Source: Rivularia sp. PCC 7116
GTDB taxonomy: Bacteria > Cyanobacteriota > Cyanobacteriia > Cyanobacteriales > Nostocaceae
Length of the DNA stretch: 64,000 bases
Reading direction: 5' to 3'
Assembly (NCBI RefSeq): GCF_000316665.1
Contig: NC_019678.1
Span: forward strand, 4,030,001-4,094,000
The position numbers and the translations under genes were made by a program. This document shows positions 16,994 through 23,645 of the stretch, one piece after another (the first letter of the stretch is position 1; each line of letters begins with the position of its first letter). Below the pieces are notes generated by a model. That model ran no database searches and was not told where the DNA came from. It saw only the letters and a program-made list of their open reading frames with translations.

Positions 16994-17068
16994 CGGAAGT
17001 TAGCTCATCGGCAGAGCAATAGACTCATAATCTATCGGTAGCAGGTTCGATTCCTGCACTTTCAACCA
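16994..17068 (+). tRNA. tRNA-Met-like gene (CAT) with C1-A72 mismatch and encoded CCA
   Basis: Acceptor CGGAAGT/ACTTTCA leaves a C1-A72 mismatch, the hallmark of bacterial initiator tRNA; A73 and an encoded CCA follow. D-arm GCTC/GAGC, anticodon arm ATAGA-CTCATAA-TCTAT (anticodon CAT), variable loop CGGTA, T-arm GCAGG-TTCGATT-CCTGC. The three consecutive G-C pairs of the initiator anticodon stem are missing, so initiator and elongator features are mixed. It starts two bases after the preceding tRNA. Confidence 0.8.
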
Positions 17069-17073
17069 ACCTA

Positions 17074-17114
17074 CTAACCTGAAAAGTTAGTCAAACCCTA
17101 CCCTGTCACGGTAG
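17074..17114 (+). ncRNA. Two free-standing anticodon-arm-like hairpins (Phe GAA, Asp GTC)
   Basis: CTAAC-CTGAAAA-GTTAG (17074-17090) and CTACC-CTGTCAC-GGTAG (17098-17114) each have a perfect 5-bp stem and a 7-base loop with T33 and A37. Their loops are what tRNA-Phe(GAA) and tRNA-Asp(GTC) carry. Only seven bases separate them, so D-arm, T-arm and acceptor stem are absent. Seen in sequence; any RNA product is inferred. Confidence 0.5.
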
Positions 17115-17145
17115 ATAAAAAATCCGCAAATAACGCTCCTAAGCT

Positions 17146-17162
17146 CCTTGTTGGAAACAAGG
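17146..17162 (+). ncRNA. Anticodon-arm-like hairpin (Ser GGA)
   Basis: CCTTG-TTGGAAA-CAAGG: perfect 5-bp stem, 7-base loop with T33, GGA at 34-36 and A37. The homologous hairpin in the second cassette copy (18019-18035) keeps the stem but has a different loop, reading TGG (Pro). Confidence 0.45.
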
Positions 17163-17563
17163 TTCCCGATGGTTGATTTATCGACACAGGGGAGCGCAAT
17201 CGGAATGCTTTCCTAGAAAGCAAACTCCGCGATGCGAGTGCTTGCAACCGTTCGTTACCTGGTAAAAGAGCGGGAGCTATGGTGAAGTAGCCAGAGCAAT
17301 TGTTTTTTCTTTAACTTGAGTATGGGCTTCGCTAGCTGAATTCAGTTTTTCTATGGAAATTCTGGAAAGATGAAGCGAACCTCATATTTGAAAATTGTTT
17401 GATAATTTGAGATTACCTACGGGTATTTTTGTATTTGATAGCAGTTTTCTTAATCCAGTTATCGCAGAAGCTTTTGCCCGCTATGGAATCATATCAGCAC
17501 TTACATTTGCGGAGTTTTTAATTTTACCTCACCCCGTCCTCACGGACACCCCTCTCCTTGCTA

Positions 17564-17712
17564 AGGATACTGCTGGCGAATGGTATGTCTCACCCCTCAC
17601 CCGAACAAATTAATAGGGATTTTGAGCTATTAACAGGAGTGCGATCGCACTCCTCAAACCCTTATTTTTCGGTGATTAAGGGGTCTTACCCTTGATTCGC
17701 CAGCAGTATCCT
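17564..17712. repeat. 149-bp inverted-repeat element between the two cassette copies
   Basis: AGGATACTGCTGGCGAAT (17564-17581) and its perfect 18-base complement (17695-17712) bracket the segment. At its centre a 20-base palindrome with GCGATCGC (HIP1) in the middle occupies 17635-17654, flanked by AGGAGT/ACTCCT. No coding frame. Confidence 0.65.
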
Positions 17713-17917
17713 TGCTAAGGAGATGGGAATAAGAAAAAATAAATTTTGATATTACCCTTTAGCCTTTTTGACCTTTAACCTTTAACCTTCACTATGCTAC
17801 ATTTGTAGCGAGATAGTAATTAAGCCACAATACTATAGCTCGGGTTCTGGATACCCGACTGGTGCGCGAAGAAATGCTTTGAGCGTATGCCGTTAAGTAC
17901 TTGAAACTATTTCAACA

Positions 17918-17991
17918 GCCTAATTAGCTCAGTGGTTGAGCAATCGGTGAATCGCCGATAAACGTAGGTTCAAATCCTGCATTGGGCACCA
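17918..17991 (+). tRNA. tRNA-like gene with abnormal anticodon loop (AAT if standard register)
   Basis: Acceptor GCCTAAT/ATTGGGC, A73 and encoded CCA, D-arm GCTC/GAGC, T-arm GTAGG-TTCAAAT-CCTGC all fold well. The anticodon stem is ATCGG/CCGAT with loop TGAATCG: position 33 is G instead of the invariant U and position 37 is C instead of a purine, so normal decoding is doubtful. Could be a decaying tRNA or one with a non-decoding role. Confidence 0.6.
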
Positions 17992-18018
17992 ATAACACCC
18001 CCGCCCTGGGTATGGGCA

Positions 18019-18035
18019 CCTTGTTTGGGACAAGG
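18019..18035 (+). ncRNA. Anticodon-arm-like hairpin (Pro TGG)
   Basis: CCTTG-TTTGGGA-CAAGG: perfect 5-bp stem, 7-base loop with T33, TGG at 34-36 and G37, the purine that tRNA-Pro characteristically has. Same stem as the Ser(GGA)-like hairpin in copy 1. Confidence 0.45.
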
Positions 18036-18387
18036 CTACATAAATTTAGAGGAGACTAACAGCAGCGTGTTGCTGTCAGTCTGCAAACTCCGCGATGTGA
18101 ATGTTTGCAACCGTTCGTTACCTAGTAACTTTCGGAAGCTATGGTGAAGAAGCCAGAGCAATTACCTCTCTCTTTAACTTGAGTATGTCCTTTGTTTGCT
18201 GCATTCAGTTTTTTTCGGGAATCCTGGAAAGGTACTACAAACGCCATATTTGAGCGCTGGAATGAAGATTTTGGGTTATCTTTGGGTACCCTGAGATTGG
18301 ACAACAGTTCTCTTAATCCAGTTGTTGAGACGTTTTTGCCCGCAACGGAACCTATACGCATTTACATTTGCGGAGTTTTTAATTATA

Positions 18388-18766
18388 TGGGCATTGGGGA
18401 ATTGGGGAATTGGGAATTGGGCATGGGGCATGGGGCATTGGTAATTGCTAACCTTCTACCTCCACTATCCTTATCCCATTGCCGAATTTGTATTCCTAAT
18501 GTAGTATATATATTACATAGGGCTGTTGATTGGAGAATGGTAATTCTAAGCAAGCAAAACCGTAGCGCTAGAGTTCAAAACAAGTAAACCACTGTCAATG
18601 CTTGTCGGTTAAGGCTAGATCCTCCCTAACCCTCCTTAAAAAGGAGGGAACTAAGCCCCCTTTACAAGGGGGTTTGGGGGATCTAAAAAATTTTGGATTT
18701 CTTAACCGAGCAGTATTGAAACCACTGTTTCCCATTACCAATTACCAATTACCTATTAAATTATTT
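18388..18766. repeat. Intergenic repeats before the slipin gene
   Basis: GGGAATT and GGGGCAT heptamers (18393-18445), a CCTCCTTAAAAAGGAGG hairpin with GGGGG/CCCCC runs near 18630-18685, and AATTACC repeats at 18735-18755. An open frame runs through from 18602 into the slipin gene but is built from these repeats and is not believed. Confidence 0.65.
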
Positions 18767-20371
18767 ATGTTTCTATCAAGATTTTTCTCTCGATTGCGTT
18801 TACCTAAATTGCCAAATTTATCTAAATTATTTATAAAAATACCTATGTGGAAAAATTTCTATATCAAACCCGGTGAAATCGGAATTTTATATAACCGTAG
18901 CGATTTCAAAAAGATTTTAACTTCTGGAACCTACACTTACTTTGGTAGGTTTTGGCGAGTTGAAACTTTTGATTTAAAGCAGCCAGAAGCGAATATTGAA
19001 AACTTAGAATTACTGTTAAGAGATAATGCCGAAGAACTACAAGAGCATCTATTAGTAGTACGTACTGATTTCAGCCAAGCTGCTTTAGTAAGAATTGGGC
19101 AGAAATGGATAACCGTTTTGCCAAATCAATTACGAGCATTTTGGCGGGGTTTTATTGAAGTCGAAGCCGATATCTTTAATTTAGAAGAAAGTTTAGAATT
19201 AGCAACTCAATTCGTACAGCAATTGCGTGGATTTAATTTTAGCGGCATCAAGAAAATTCTAGTTAAAGAATATGAAATTGGTTTATTGTACGTCCAAAAT
19301 AACTTTGTTCGTCCTCTTGAGCCTGGAGAATACGCATTTTGGGCTATAGATAAGGAGATTACATATTATGCAATGAGTCGTCTGATGCATAATCCGCAAT
19401 TTCCCCTCGAAGAAGTATTAATTGAGAGACATCCTGAGTTTGTTACAGCTTATTGTGAAACCGTACAAACAGTTGCTCAACAGGTTGCAATTGTTAGGTA
19501 TCAAGGAAAGGCGATCGCTATTTTACCTCCAACCAGTCGCAAGTTATTTTGGCAGGGTGTTGATGTCGAAGTCGTTGATATTAGCAGCAATCCTAAATTA
19601 TCAACAGCTTTAGTTACCGAATTAGTTTCAGGTTTACCCGAAACCGTAAACTTGAGTCGTAGCTGTTTGCACGTTTGCCAAGTACCCGCTCAACACATCG
19701 GCTTACTATATATCAACCAAGAATATCAAACGGTACTTGAATCGGGAATTCATGCATGGTGGGTGTTTGGGCGCTCTTTCCGCAGCGAAGCCATTGATTT
19801 ACGTTTACAAAATATGGAGGTTTCTGGACAAGATATTTTATCCAAAGACAAAGTACCTCTGCGTTTGAATTTAACTGCTGGTTTCCGCATCCGAGACGCA
19901 TTAACAGCAAGAAATGGATTGTCAGATTTTATTGGTTATCTGTACAAAGAATTACAGTTTGCTTTACGTGCTGCGGTGGGTGAAAAGAATTTAGACGAAC
20001 TTTTAGAAGATAAAGGAGCAATCGACATCAGCATTGCAGAATATATTCGTCCCAAAGCAGCAGAATACGGAATAGAAATTGATTCGGTGGGAGTGAAAGA
20101 CATCATTCTTCCCGGAGAAATCAAAACTATTTTGAGCAAAGTTGTAGAAGCAGAAAAATCAGCCCAAGCCAATGTAGTACGACGTAGAGAAGAGACTGCT
20201 GCAACTCGTAGCATGTTGAATACAGCAAGAGTTATGGAAGACAACCCCGTAGCTTTGAGATTGAAAGAATTAGAAGTATTAGAAAGAATTTCCGAGAAAA
20301 TTGAGAAAATTCAAGTTAACGGTAGCTTAGATAGTATTTTGACAGAATTAATTCAAATTAATCGGAGTTAG
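18767..20371 (+). CDS. Slipin/SPFH (band 7) protein with repeated N-terminal modules
   Basis: A 534-residue protein starting MFLSRFFSRLRLPKLPN. The final 200 residues form an SPFH/band 7 domain: EAIDLRLQNMEVSGQDILSK, then DKVPLRLNLTAGFRIRD, the ALRAAVGEKNLDELLEDKGA block, GVKDIILPGEIKTILSKVVE and the coiled coil VEAEKSAQANVVRRREETAA. Before it, three related modules begin KPGEIGILYNRSDFKKIL, VKEYEIGLLYVQNNFVRPLE and VPAQHIGLLYINQEYQTVLE, each followed by G-x-x-A/T-x-W/F. Usual slipins have one such module. Known role of the superfamily: oligomeric membrane scaffolds. No obvious N-terminal membrane helix; the basic Arg/Lys N-terminus may bind membrane. Confidence 0.85.
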   Translation: MFLSRFFSRLRLPKLPNLSKLFIKIPMWKNFYIKPGEIGILYNRSDFKKILTSGTYTYFGRFWRVETFDLKQPEANIENLELLLRDNAEELQEHLLVVRTDFSQAALVRIGQKWITVLPNQLRAFWRGFIEVEADIFNLEESLELATQFVQQLRGFNFSGIKKILVKEYEIGLLYVQNNFVRPLEPGEYAFWAIDKEITYYAMSRLMHNPQFPLEEVLIERHPEFVTAYCETVQTVAQQVAIVRYQGKAIAILPPTSRKLFWQGVDVEVVDISSNPKLSTALVTELVSGLPETVNLSRSCLHVCQVPAQHIGLLYINQEYQTVLESGIHAWWVFGRSFRSEAIDLRLQNMEVSGQDILSKDKVPLRLNLTAGFRIRDALTARNGLSDFIGYLYKELQFALRAAVGEKNLDELLEDKGAIDISIAEYIRPKAAEYGIEIDSVGVKDIILPGEIKTILSKVVEAEKSAQANVVRRREETAATRSMLNTARVMEDNPVALRLKELEVLERISEKIEKIQVNGSLDSILTELIQINRS

Positions 20372-20424
20372 TTGTTAGTTGATAGTTGATGATCCACACC
20401 CTCCGGGTGAAAGTTGATAGTTGT

Positions 20425-20501
20425 GCCCAACTACCAACCCTTTCAAATTAATAGTAATAACGTAATCAGTGTAATCAGCGAAATCCATTTAATCCGTGAT
20501 A
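20425..20501. repeat. 77-bp direct repeat, copy 1
   Basis: Matches 20995-21071 with one visible difference (aatccgTgat versus aatccgCgat). The two copies bracket the small gene at 20509-20820. Part of it (AATCAGTGTAATCAGCGAAA) is a common cyanobacterial intergenic repeat also seen in shorter form at 751-790. Confidence 0.85.
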
Positions 20502-20508
20502 ATTCATT

Positions 20509-20820
20509 ATGGGTATACCAAAAAAAGGTTCAAGAAAAATAACCGTAGATGGAGAAAATTTCATCTGGCTAATTAGAAGAAAAGCAACTTATGGACAAAC
20601 AGATTTCGGTATGGGTTTAAATATTGCAGTCGAACATGCTGAAGGTACGGGTTCAAAATTAGTAATTTTAACAGATAAACCCCATCCCAAAGATTGGGCT
20701 ACAACCGAAGTTAAACCAGTTGTACCTTCAGAAGTAGCATCATGGATAAACCAAGCAATCAAAGCGGGATGGCAACCTAAAAAATCGGGGAAACCATTTG
20801 AGTTTATAGTTAATAGTTGA
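20509..20820 (+). CDS. Small conserved hypothetical protein
   Basis: A 103-residue soluble protein: MGIPKKGSRKITVDGENFIW, a strand-rich middle, and VPSEVASWINQAIKAGWQPK near the C-terminus. The pattern (short beta segments, W-I/A-x-x-A-I-x-x-G-W-x-P) occurs in small stand-alone bacterial proteins whose function I cannot name. The gene is enclosed by 77-bp direct repeats, which may reflect local duplication or movement of a segment. Confidence 0.7.
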   Translation: MGIPKKGSRKITVDGENFIWLIRRKATYGQTDFGMGLNIAVEHAEGTGSKLVILTDKPHPKDWATTEVKPVVPSEVASWINQAIKAGWQPKKSGKPFEFIVNS

Positions 20821-20835
20821 TTTGTATATTCGTAG

Positions 20836-20901
20836 GTTGGGTTCGGTGCGACAAGGTAATTTAACTAATAATCAAAAATTAGATTCGCACCGTAACCCAA
20901 C
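20836..20901. terminator. Inverted repeat after the small gene
   Basis: GTTGGGTTCGGTGCGA at 20836-20851 pairs with TCGCACCGTAACCCAAC at 20885-20901 (one bulge). It could end transcription of the preceding gene or be a small dispersed element; no T-run is seen. Confidence 0.45.
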
Positions 20902-20994
20902 AACTTTACTCAAAAATCAAACGAGTATAAGGTTTTTCAAGAATAATATTAGCACTACTTACGCTTTAAATTACTGAATTCCCAGGGGAAAACA

Positions 20995-21071
20995 GCCCAA
21001 CTACCAACCCTTTCAAATTAATAGTAATAACGTAATCAGTGTAATCAGCGAAATCCATTTAATCCGCGATA
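20995..21071. repeat. 77-bp direct repeat, copy 2
   Basis: Second copy of the repeat described at 20425-20501, immediately before the 3' end of argJ. Confidence 0.85.
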
Positions 21072-21097
21072 GTTAATAGTTGATTCGTAGAACAATA

Positions 21098-22411
21098 TTA
21101 GGTTGTATACTCAGCATTAATTTTGACGTAATCGTAACTCAAATCGCATCCCCAAGCTTTCCCCTCACCTTTACCATTACCCACGCTAACTTCAATAATT
21201 ACCGGATTATCTATCCTTTGAGTTTTAAGCGTATTTCTATCAACAGTTAAATCGTTACTATTATTAGTAGCTGCAACATCTTGTGGTAAAGAAGATTCTG
21301 CTGCTGTTTCTTTTAAATATGTACTTGCTGCTTTTCTATCAAATTGTTGGGGTTGTCCTTTTTCCATTAACAAAAAGTCCCCTAATTTTATCCTCAAATC
21401 ATCTTGCTCGAAGGGTACCCCCGCACGCCCAGCAGCAGCAGCAATTCTTCCCCAGTTAGCATCCCTACCAAAGATTGCAGATTTCACCAACGATGAACCA
21501 GTAACGGTTTTAGCGATTTGTAAAGCCGCTCTTTCATTTTGTGCGCCGCTAACCCGTACTTCTATCAAACAAGTTGCACCTTCCCCATCACGAGCGATCG
21601 CCTTTGCTAAATGCTGACAAACCGCCGTTAACATTGCTTCTAATTTCTCAGCTTCGGCTCCCATTTCTGTAATTGCCGGAGTGCGGGATTGTCCGTTGGC
21701 TAAAGCAATTAAACTATCGTTAGTACTGGTATCGCCATCAACGGTAATTGCATTAAAACTTTTGTCGGCAGCACGACTAAGCATTTCTTGCCATAATCCA
21801 GGAGAAACCGCAGCATCTGTAGTTACAAAAGCTAACATCGTTGCCATATTCGGATGTATCATTCCCGAACCTTTGCTGATTCCCCCTATTCTTACCGGTC
21901 TGTCATGTATAGTAGTTTCTAAAGCAATGGATTTTGTCACCAAATCTGTAGTAATTATCGCTTTCGCCGCATCATCCGAACCATTTTCTGAAAGTGATTC
22001 TACTAACTTTGGAATACCTGCTTTAAAAGCATCCATCTTAATTCTTTGTCCAATGACTCCAGTTGAAGCCAACAAAACAGACTCTGAAGAAATATTAAGT
22101 GCTTGCCCTAACGTCATTGCGCTTTCAAGGGCATCCAACCAACCTTGATTTCCTGTAGAAGCGTTAGCCTGCCCCGCATTGCAGAGAATTGCACGGGCAC
22201 CCGCAGCCGACATTAACCGCTGACGACAATAGTCAACACAAGCTGCCGTAACCTGCGACATTGTAAACACACCTGCGGCGATCGCCTCTACATCTGAAAC
22301 AATCAACGCTAAGTCTGGGGCACCCGAAGGCTTTAAGCCAGCAGCAATTCCAGCTGCTTTATATCCTCTAGGTGCCGTAACACCACCAGTTATTTCCCAC
22401 CAGTCACTCAT
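21098..22411 (-). CDS. argJ: Bifunctional glutamate N-acetyltransferase / N-acetylglutamate synthase
   Basis: A 437-residue protein. GGISKGSGMIHPNMATMLAF holds the autoproteolysis site: cleavage before T191 frees the Thr nucleophile of the beta chain. AITVDGDTSTNDSLIALANG and the C-terminal GKGEGKAWGCDLSYDYVKIN are also diagnostic of ArgJ. The enzyme recycles the acetyl group from N-acetylornithine to glutamate and can use acetyl-CoA, feeding arginine (and cyanophycin) synthesis. The N-terminus is MSDWWEITGGVTAPRGYKAA. Single gene; its upstream region on this strand is the four-copy sRNA array, and whether those RNAs affect it is unknown. Confidence 0.96.
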   Translation of the reverse strand: MSDWWEITGGVTAPRGYKAAGIAAGLKPSGAPDLALIVSDVEAIAAGVFTMSQVTAACVDYCRQRLMSAAGARAILCNAGQANASTGNQGWLDALESAMTLGQALNISSESVLLASTGVIGQRIKMDAFKAGIPKLVESLSENGSDDAAKAIITTDLVTKSIALETTIHDRPVRIGGISKGSGMIHPNMATMLAFVTTDAAVSPGLWQEMLSRAADKSFNAITVDGDTSTNDSLIALANGQSRTPAITEMGAEAEKLEAMLTAVCQHLAKAIARDGEGATCLIEVRVSGAQNERAALQIAKTVTGSSLVKSAIFGRDANWGRIAAAAGRAGVPFEQDDLRIKLGDFLLMEKGQPQQFDRKAASTYLKETAAESSLPQDVAATNNSNDLTVDRNTLKTQRIDNPVIIEVSVGNGKGEGKAWGCDLSYDYVKINAEYTT

Positions 22412-22563
22412 TAATATCCCCTACATCTCTTTTCTAATCGCTGCAATAGTAGGGGATTATATCAATTATTAGTTGACGGTTAATGGTAACTTATTAGTTA
22501 TTAATGGTAATTGGTAATTGGTAATCGGGAATTGCCCCCATATCAAATACCGTAAAAATACTC

Positions 22564-22617
22564 AAAAAAAAGAGAGAGCCATTCGGCCGCTCTCCAGATC
22601 ATCAGGGTGCATCTACT
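22564..22617 (-). ncRNA. Tandem small RNA, copy 1
   Basis: Read on the minus strand: -10 TATACT (22624-22629), predicted start near 22617, unpaired GATGCACCCTGATGATCTGG, then a GAGAGC/GCTCTC hairpin and an eight-T run (rho-independent terminator). About 54 nt. A 16-base palindrome AGGGGTTTTAACCCCT sits at 22643-22658, where the -35 would be. Confidence 0.75.
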
Positions 22618-22642
22618 TAACATAGTATACCATTTTTAGCCT

Positions 22643-22658
22643 AGGGGTTTTAACCCCT
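22643..22658 (-). promoter_or_regulatory. GGGGT-ACCCC palindrome upstream of sRNA copy 1
   Basis: Inverted repeat about 14 bases upstream of the TATACT box. Equivalent palindromes precede the other three copies (near 22816-22831, 22962-22977, 23191-23203) although the surrounding sequence differs, so a regulator site is likely. Confidence 0.55.
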
Positions 22659-22737
22659 CAGTTAAGGTTGGATTAAATTTTCGTAAATAAATTATCCTTC
22701 ACTTCACAGTATTATTATCTAGAAATAGAAAAAAGCT

Positions 22738-22791
22738 AAAAAAAAAGAGAGCCACTTGGGTAGCTCTCCAGATCATCAGGGTGCATCTACT
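22738..22791 (-). ncRNA. Tandem small RNA, copy 2
   Basis: Same architecture: -10 TATACT (22798-22803), conserved unpaired segment, GAGAGCTACCCAAGTGGCTC-type hairpin at 22747-22769, then nine Ts. Almost identical to copy 1 from the -10 to the hairpin. Confidence 0.75.
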
Positions 22792-22887
22792 TAACATAGT
22801 ATACCATTATCGCCCAGGGGGTCATACCCCCTTACTGAGATTTTGATAAAATTTTTGCGAAGAAACTGCCAGGAAATATAAAAAAAT

Positions 22888-22937
22888 AAAAAAGAGAGCC
22901 ATGAATATAGCTCTCTAAACATCAGGGTGCATCTGAT
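22888..22937 (-). ncRNA. Tandem small RNA, copy 3 (most diverged)
   Basis: -10 box TAAAAT (22944-22949), conserved GATGCACCCTGATG, then GAGAGC-TATATTCATG-GCTCTC hairpin and six Ts. The upstream palindrome is imperfect (GAGGGATAATACCCCTT). Three to four bases are missing between the seed and the hairpin compared with the other copies. Confidence 0.68.
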
Positions 22938-23108
22938 TATCACATTTTACCATTTATGGCATGAGGGATAATACCCCTTCGCAAAAAAAAATGGTAGAAA
23001 ATATTCTTTTAAAAGATAAAATAAAACCAGTAAGTAGGATTTTACTCCCTAATCCGCGTTTAACTGTATTTAAAAGATTGTAATAACGTATATCAAACCA
23101 AAATTCTC

Positions 23109-23163
23109 AAAAAAAAACGGAGAGCTACTTGGCAGCTCTCCAGATCATCAGGGTGCATCTACT
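23109..23163 (-). ncRNA. Tandem small RNA, copy 4
   Basis: -10 box TATATT (23170-23175), conserved unpaired segment, GGAGAGCTGCCAAGTAGCTC-type hairpin at 23119-23141, then G-T9. Palindrome GGGGTGTAACCCC at 23191-23203. Stem changes relative to copy 2 keep the base pairing, which supports a structured RNA. Confidence 0.75.
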
Positions 23164-23375
23164 TAACATAATATAGCACTATAGGGGTGAGGGGTGTAAC
23201 CCCTTTTGTAAAATAACGATAAAGTTTTTGTGAAGTTATTTAAGTGAATACACTCATTGTGATTATTGTCTTACTGCGTGTAAGTTGAAATACGCATGTA
23301 AGTTACGATAAATATGTACTTTTAAAATTTGGTCGTATATTTATTTAATTTTTTGCTACATCAATAAAAAATTAG

Positions 23376-23519
23376 GGCGTTGCTGAATTGAAGTATGAAT
23401 TTATGTTTCTGGTTTTAGTAAAGCCCCCTAAATCCCCCAAAATTGGGGGACTTTAAATTATCTTTCTCCCCCAGAATTGGGGGTTGGGGGGCAAAATCAT
23501 ACTTGTAATCAGCAACGCC
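23376..23519. mobile_element. MITE-like element, family B copy 2 (GGCGTTGCTGA ends)
   Basis: 144 bp, ends GGCGTTGCTGA and its complement TCAGCAACGCC, flanked by the direct repeat AAAATTAG (23368-23375 and 23520-23527). The interior holds CCCCCAAAATTGGGGG and CCCCCAGAATTGGGGG hairpins. Same length and ends as 11713-11855. Confidence 0.75.
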
Positions 23520-23605
23520 AAAATTAGAAATATACCGCTTTCTTCTTCTCTGACTATTCTTAAAGCGTAAACTTAGAAAGAATTCACATTGTGACAAAAA
23601 TATGG

Positions 23606-23630
23606 AGACGTTGCGCCGGGAGCAACGTCT
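23606..23630 (-). terminator. gatB terminator-like hairpin
   Basis: AGACGTTGC/GCAACGTCT forms a perfect 9-bp stem 15 bases after the gatB stop; on the minus strand it is followed by CCATATTTTTG. Confidence 0.65.
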
Positions 23631-23645
23631 GTGTGTATAGATTTT

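Larger units (their letters stand above)
16799..17525 (+). repeat. tRNA-bearing cassette, copy 1 of a diverged tandem duplication
   Basis: This unit and 17793-18387 share ordered conserved blocks: TATAGCTCGGGTTC, CCCGACTGGTGCGC, AATGCTTTGAGCGTAT, GAAACTATTTCAACAGC just before the first tRNA, CAAACTCCGCGATG, TTGCAACCGTTCGTTACCT, AGCTATGGTGAAG, GCCAGAGCAATT, TTTAACTTGAGTATG, TCTTAATCCAGTT, and ACATTTGCGGAGTTTTTAAT at the end. Copy 1 is about 130 bases longer, owing to the second tRNA and extra hairpins. No credible protein is encoded; the short open frames differ between copies. Confidence 0.8.
17793..18387 (+). repeat. tRNA-bearing cassette, copy 2
   Basis: Diverged second copy of the 16799-17525 unit, with one tRNA-like gene and one clear anticodon-arm-like hairpin. 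Shared blocks occur in the same order; between them the sequence is heavily diverged, so the duplication is old or selection acts on structure only. Confidence 0.8.

Noticed and set aside
17167-17222. Two further hairpins (loops GTTGATT and TCCTAGA) as anticodon arms
   Set aside because: The first has a G-T closing pair and T at position 37; the second has C at position 33. They do not meet the anticodon-arm criteria.
17395-17613. Open frame of 72 codons inside the tRNA cassette
   Set aside because: The homologous position in the second copy does not keep the frame, and there is no ribosome-binding site.
18122-18587. Two open frames in cassette copy 2
   Set aside because: They read through conserved RNA-like blocks and repeats in both directions and are not kept in copy 1.
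18602-18766. Upstream extension of the slipin gene
   Set aside because: The codons come from intergenic hairpins and heptamer repeats; the ATG at 18767 starts normal protein sequence.
22564-23203. Assignment as NsiR1
   Set aside because: Organisation is similar, but there is no TCCGGA -35 and no recognisable NsiR1 sequence.
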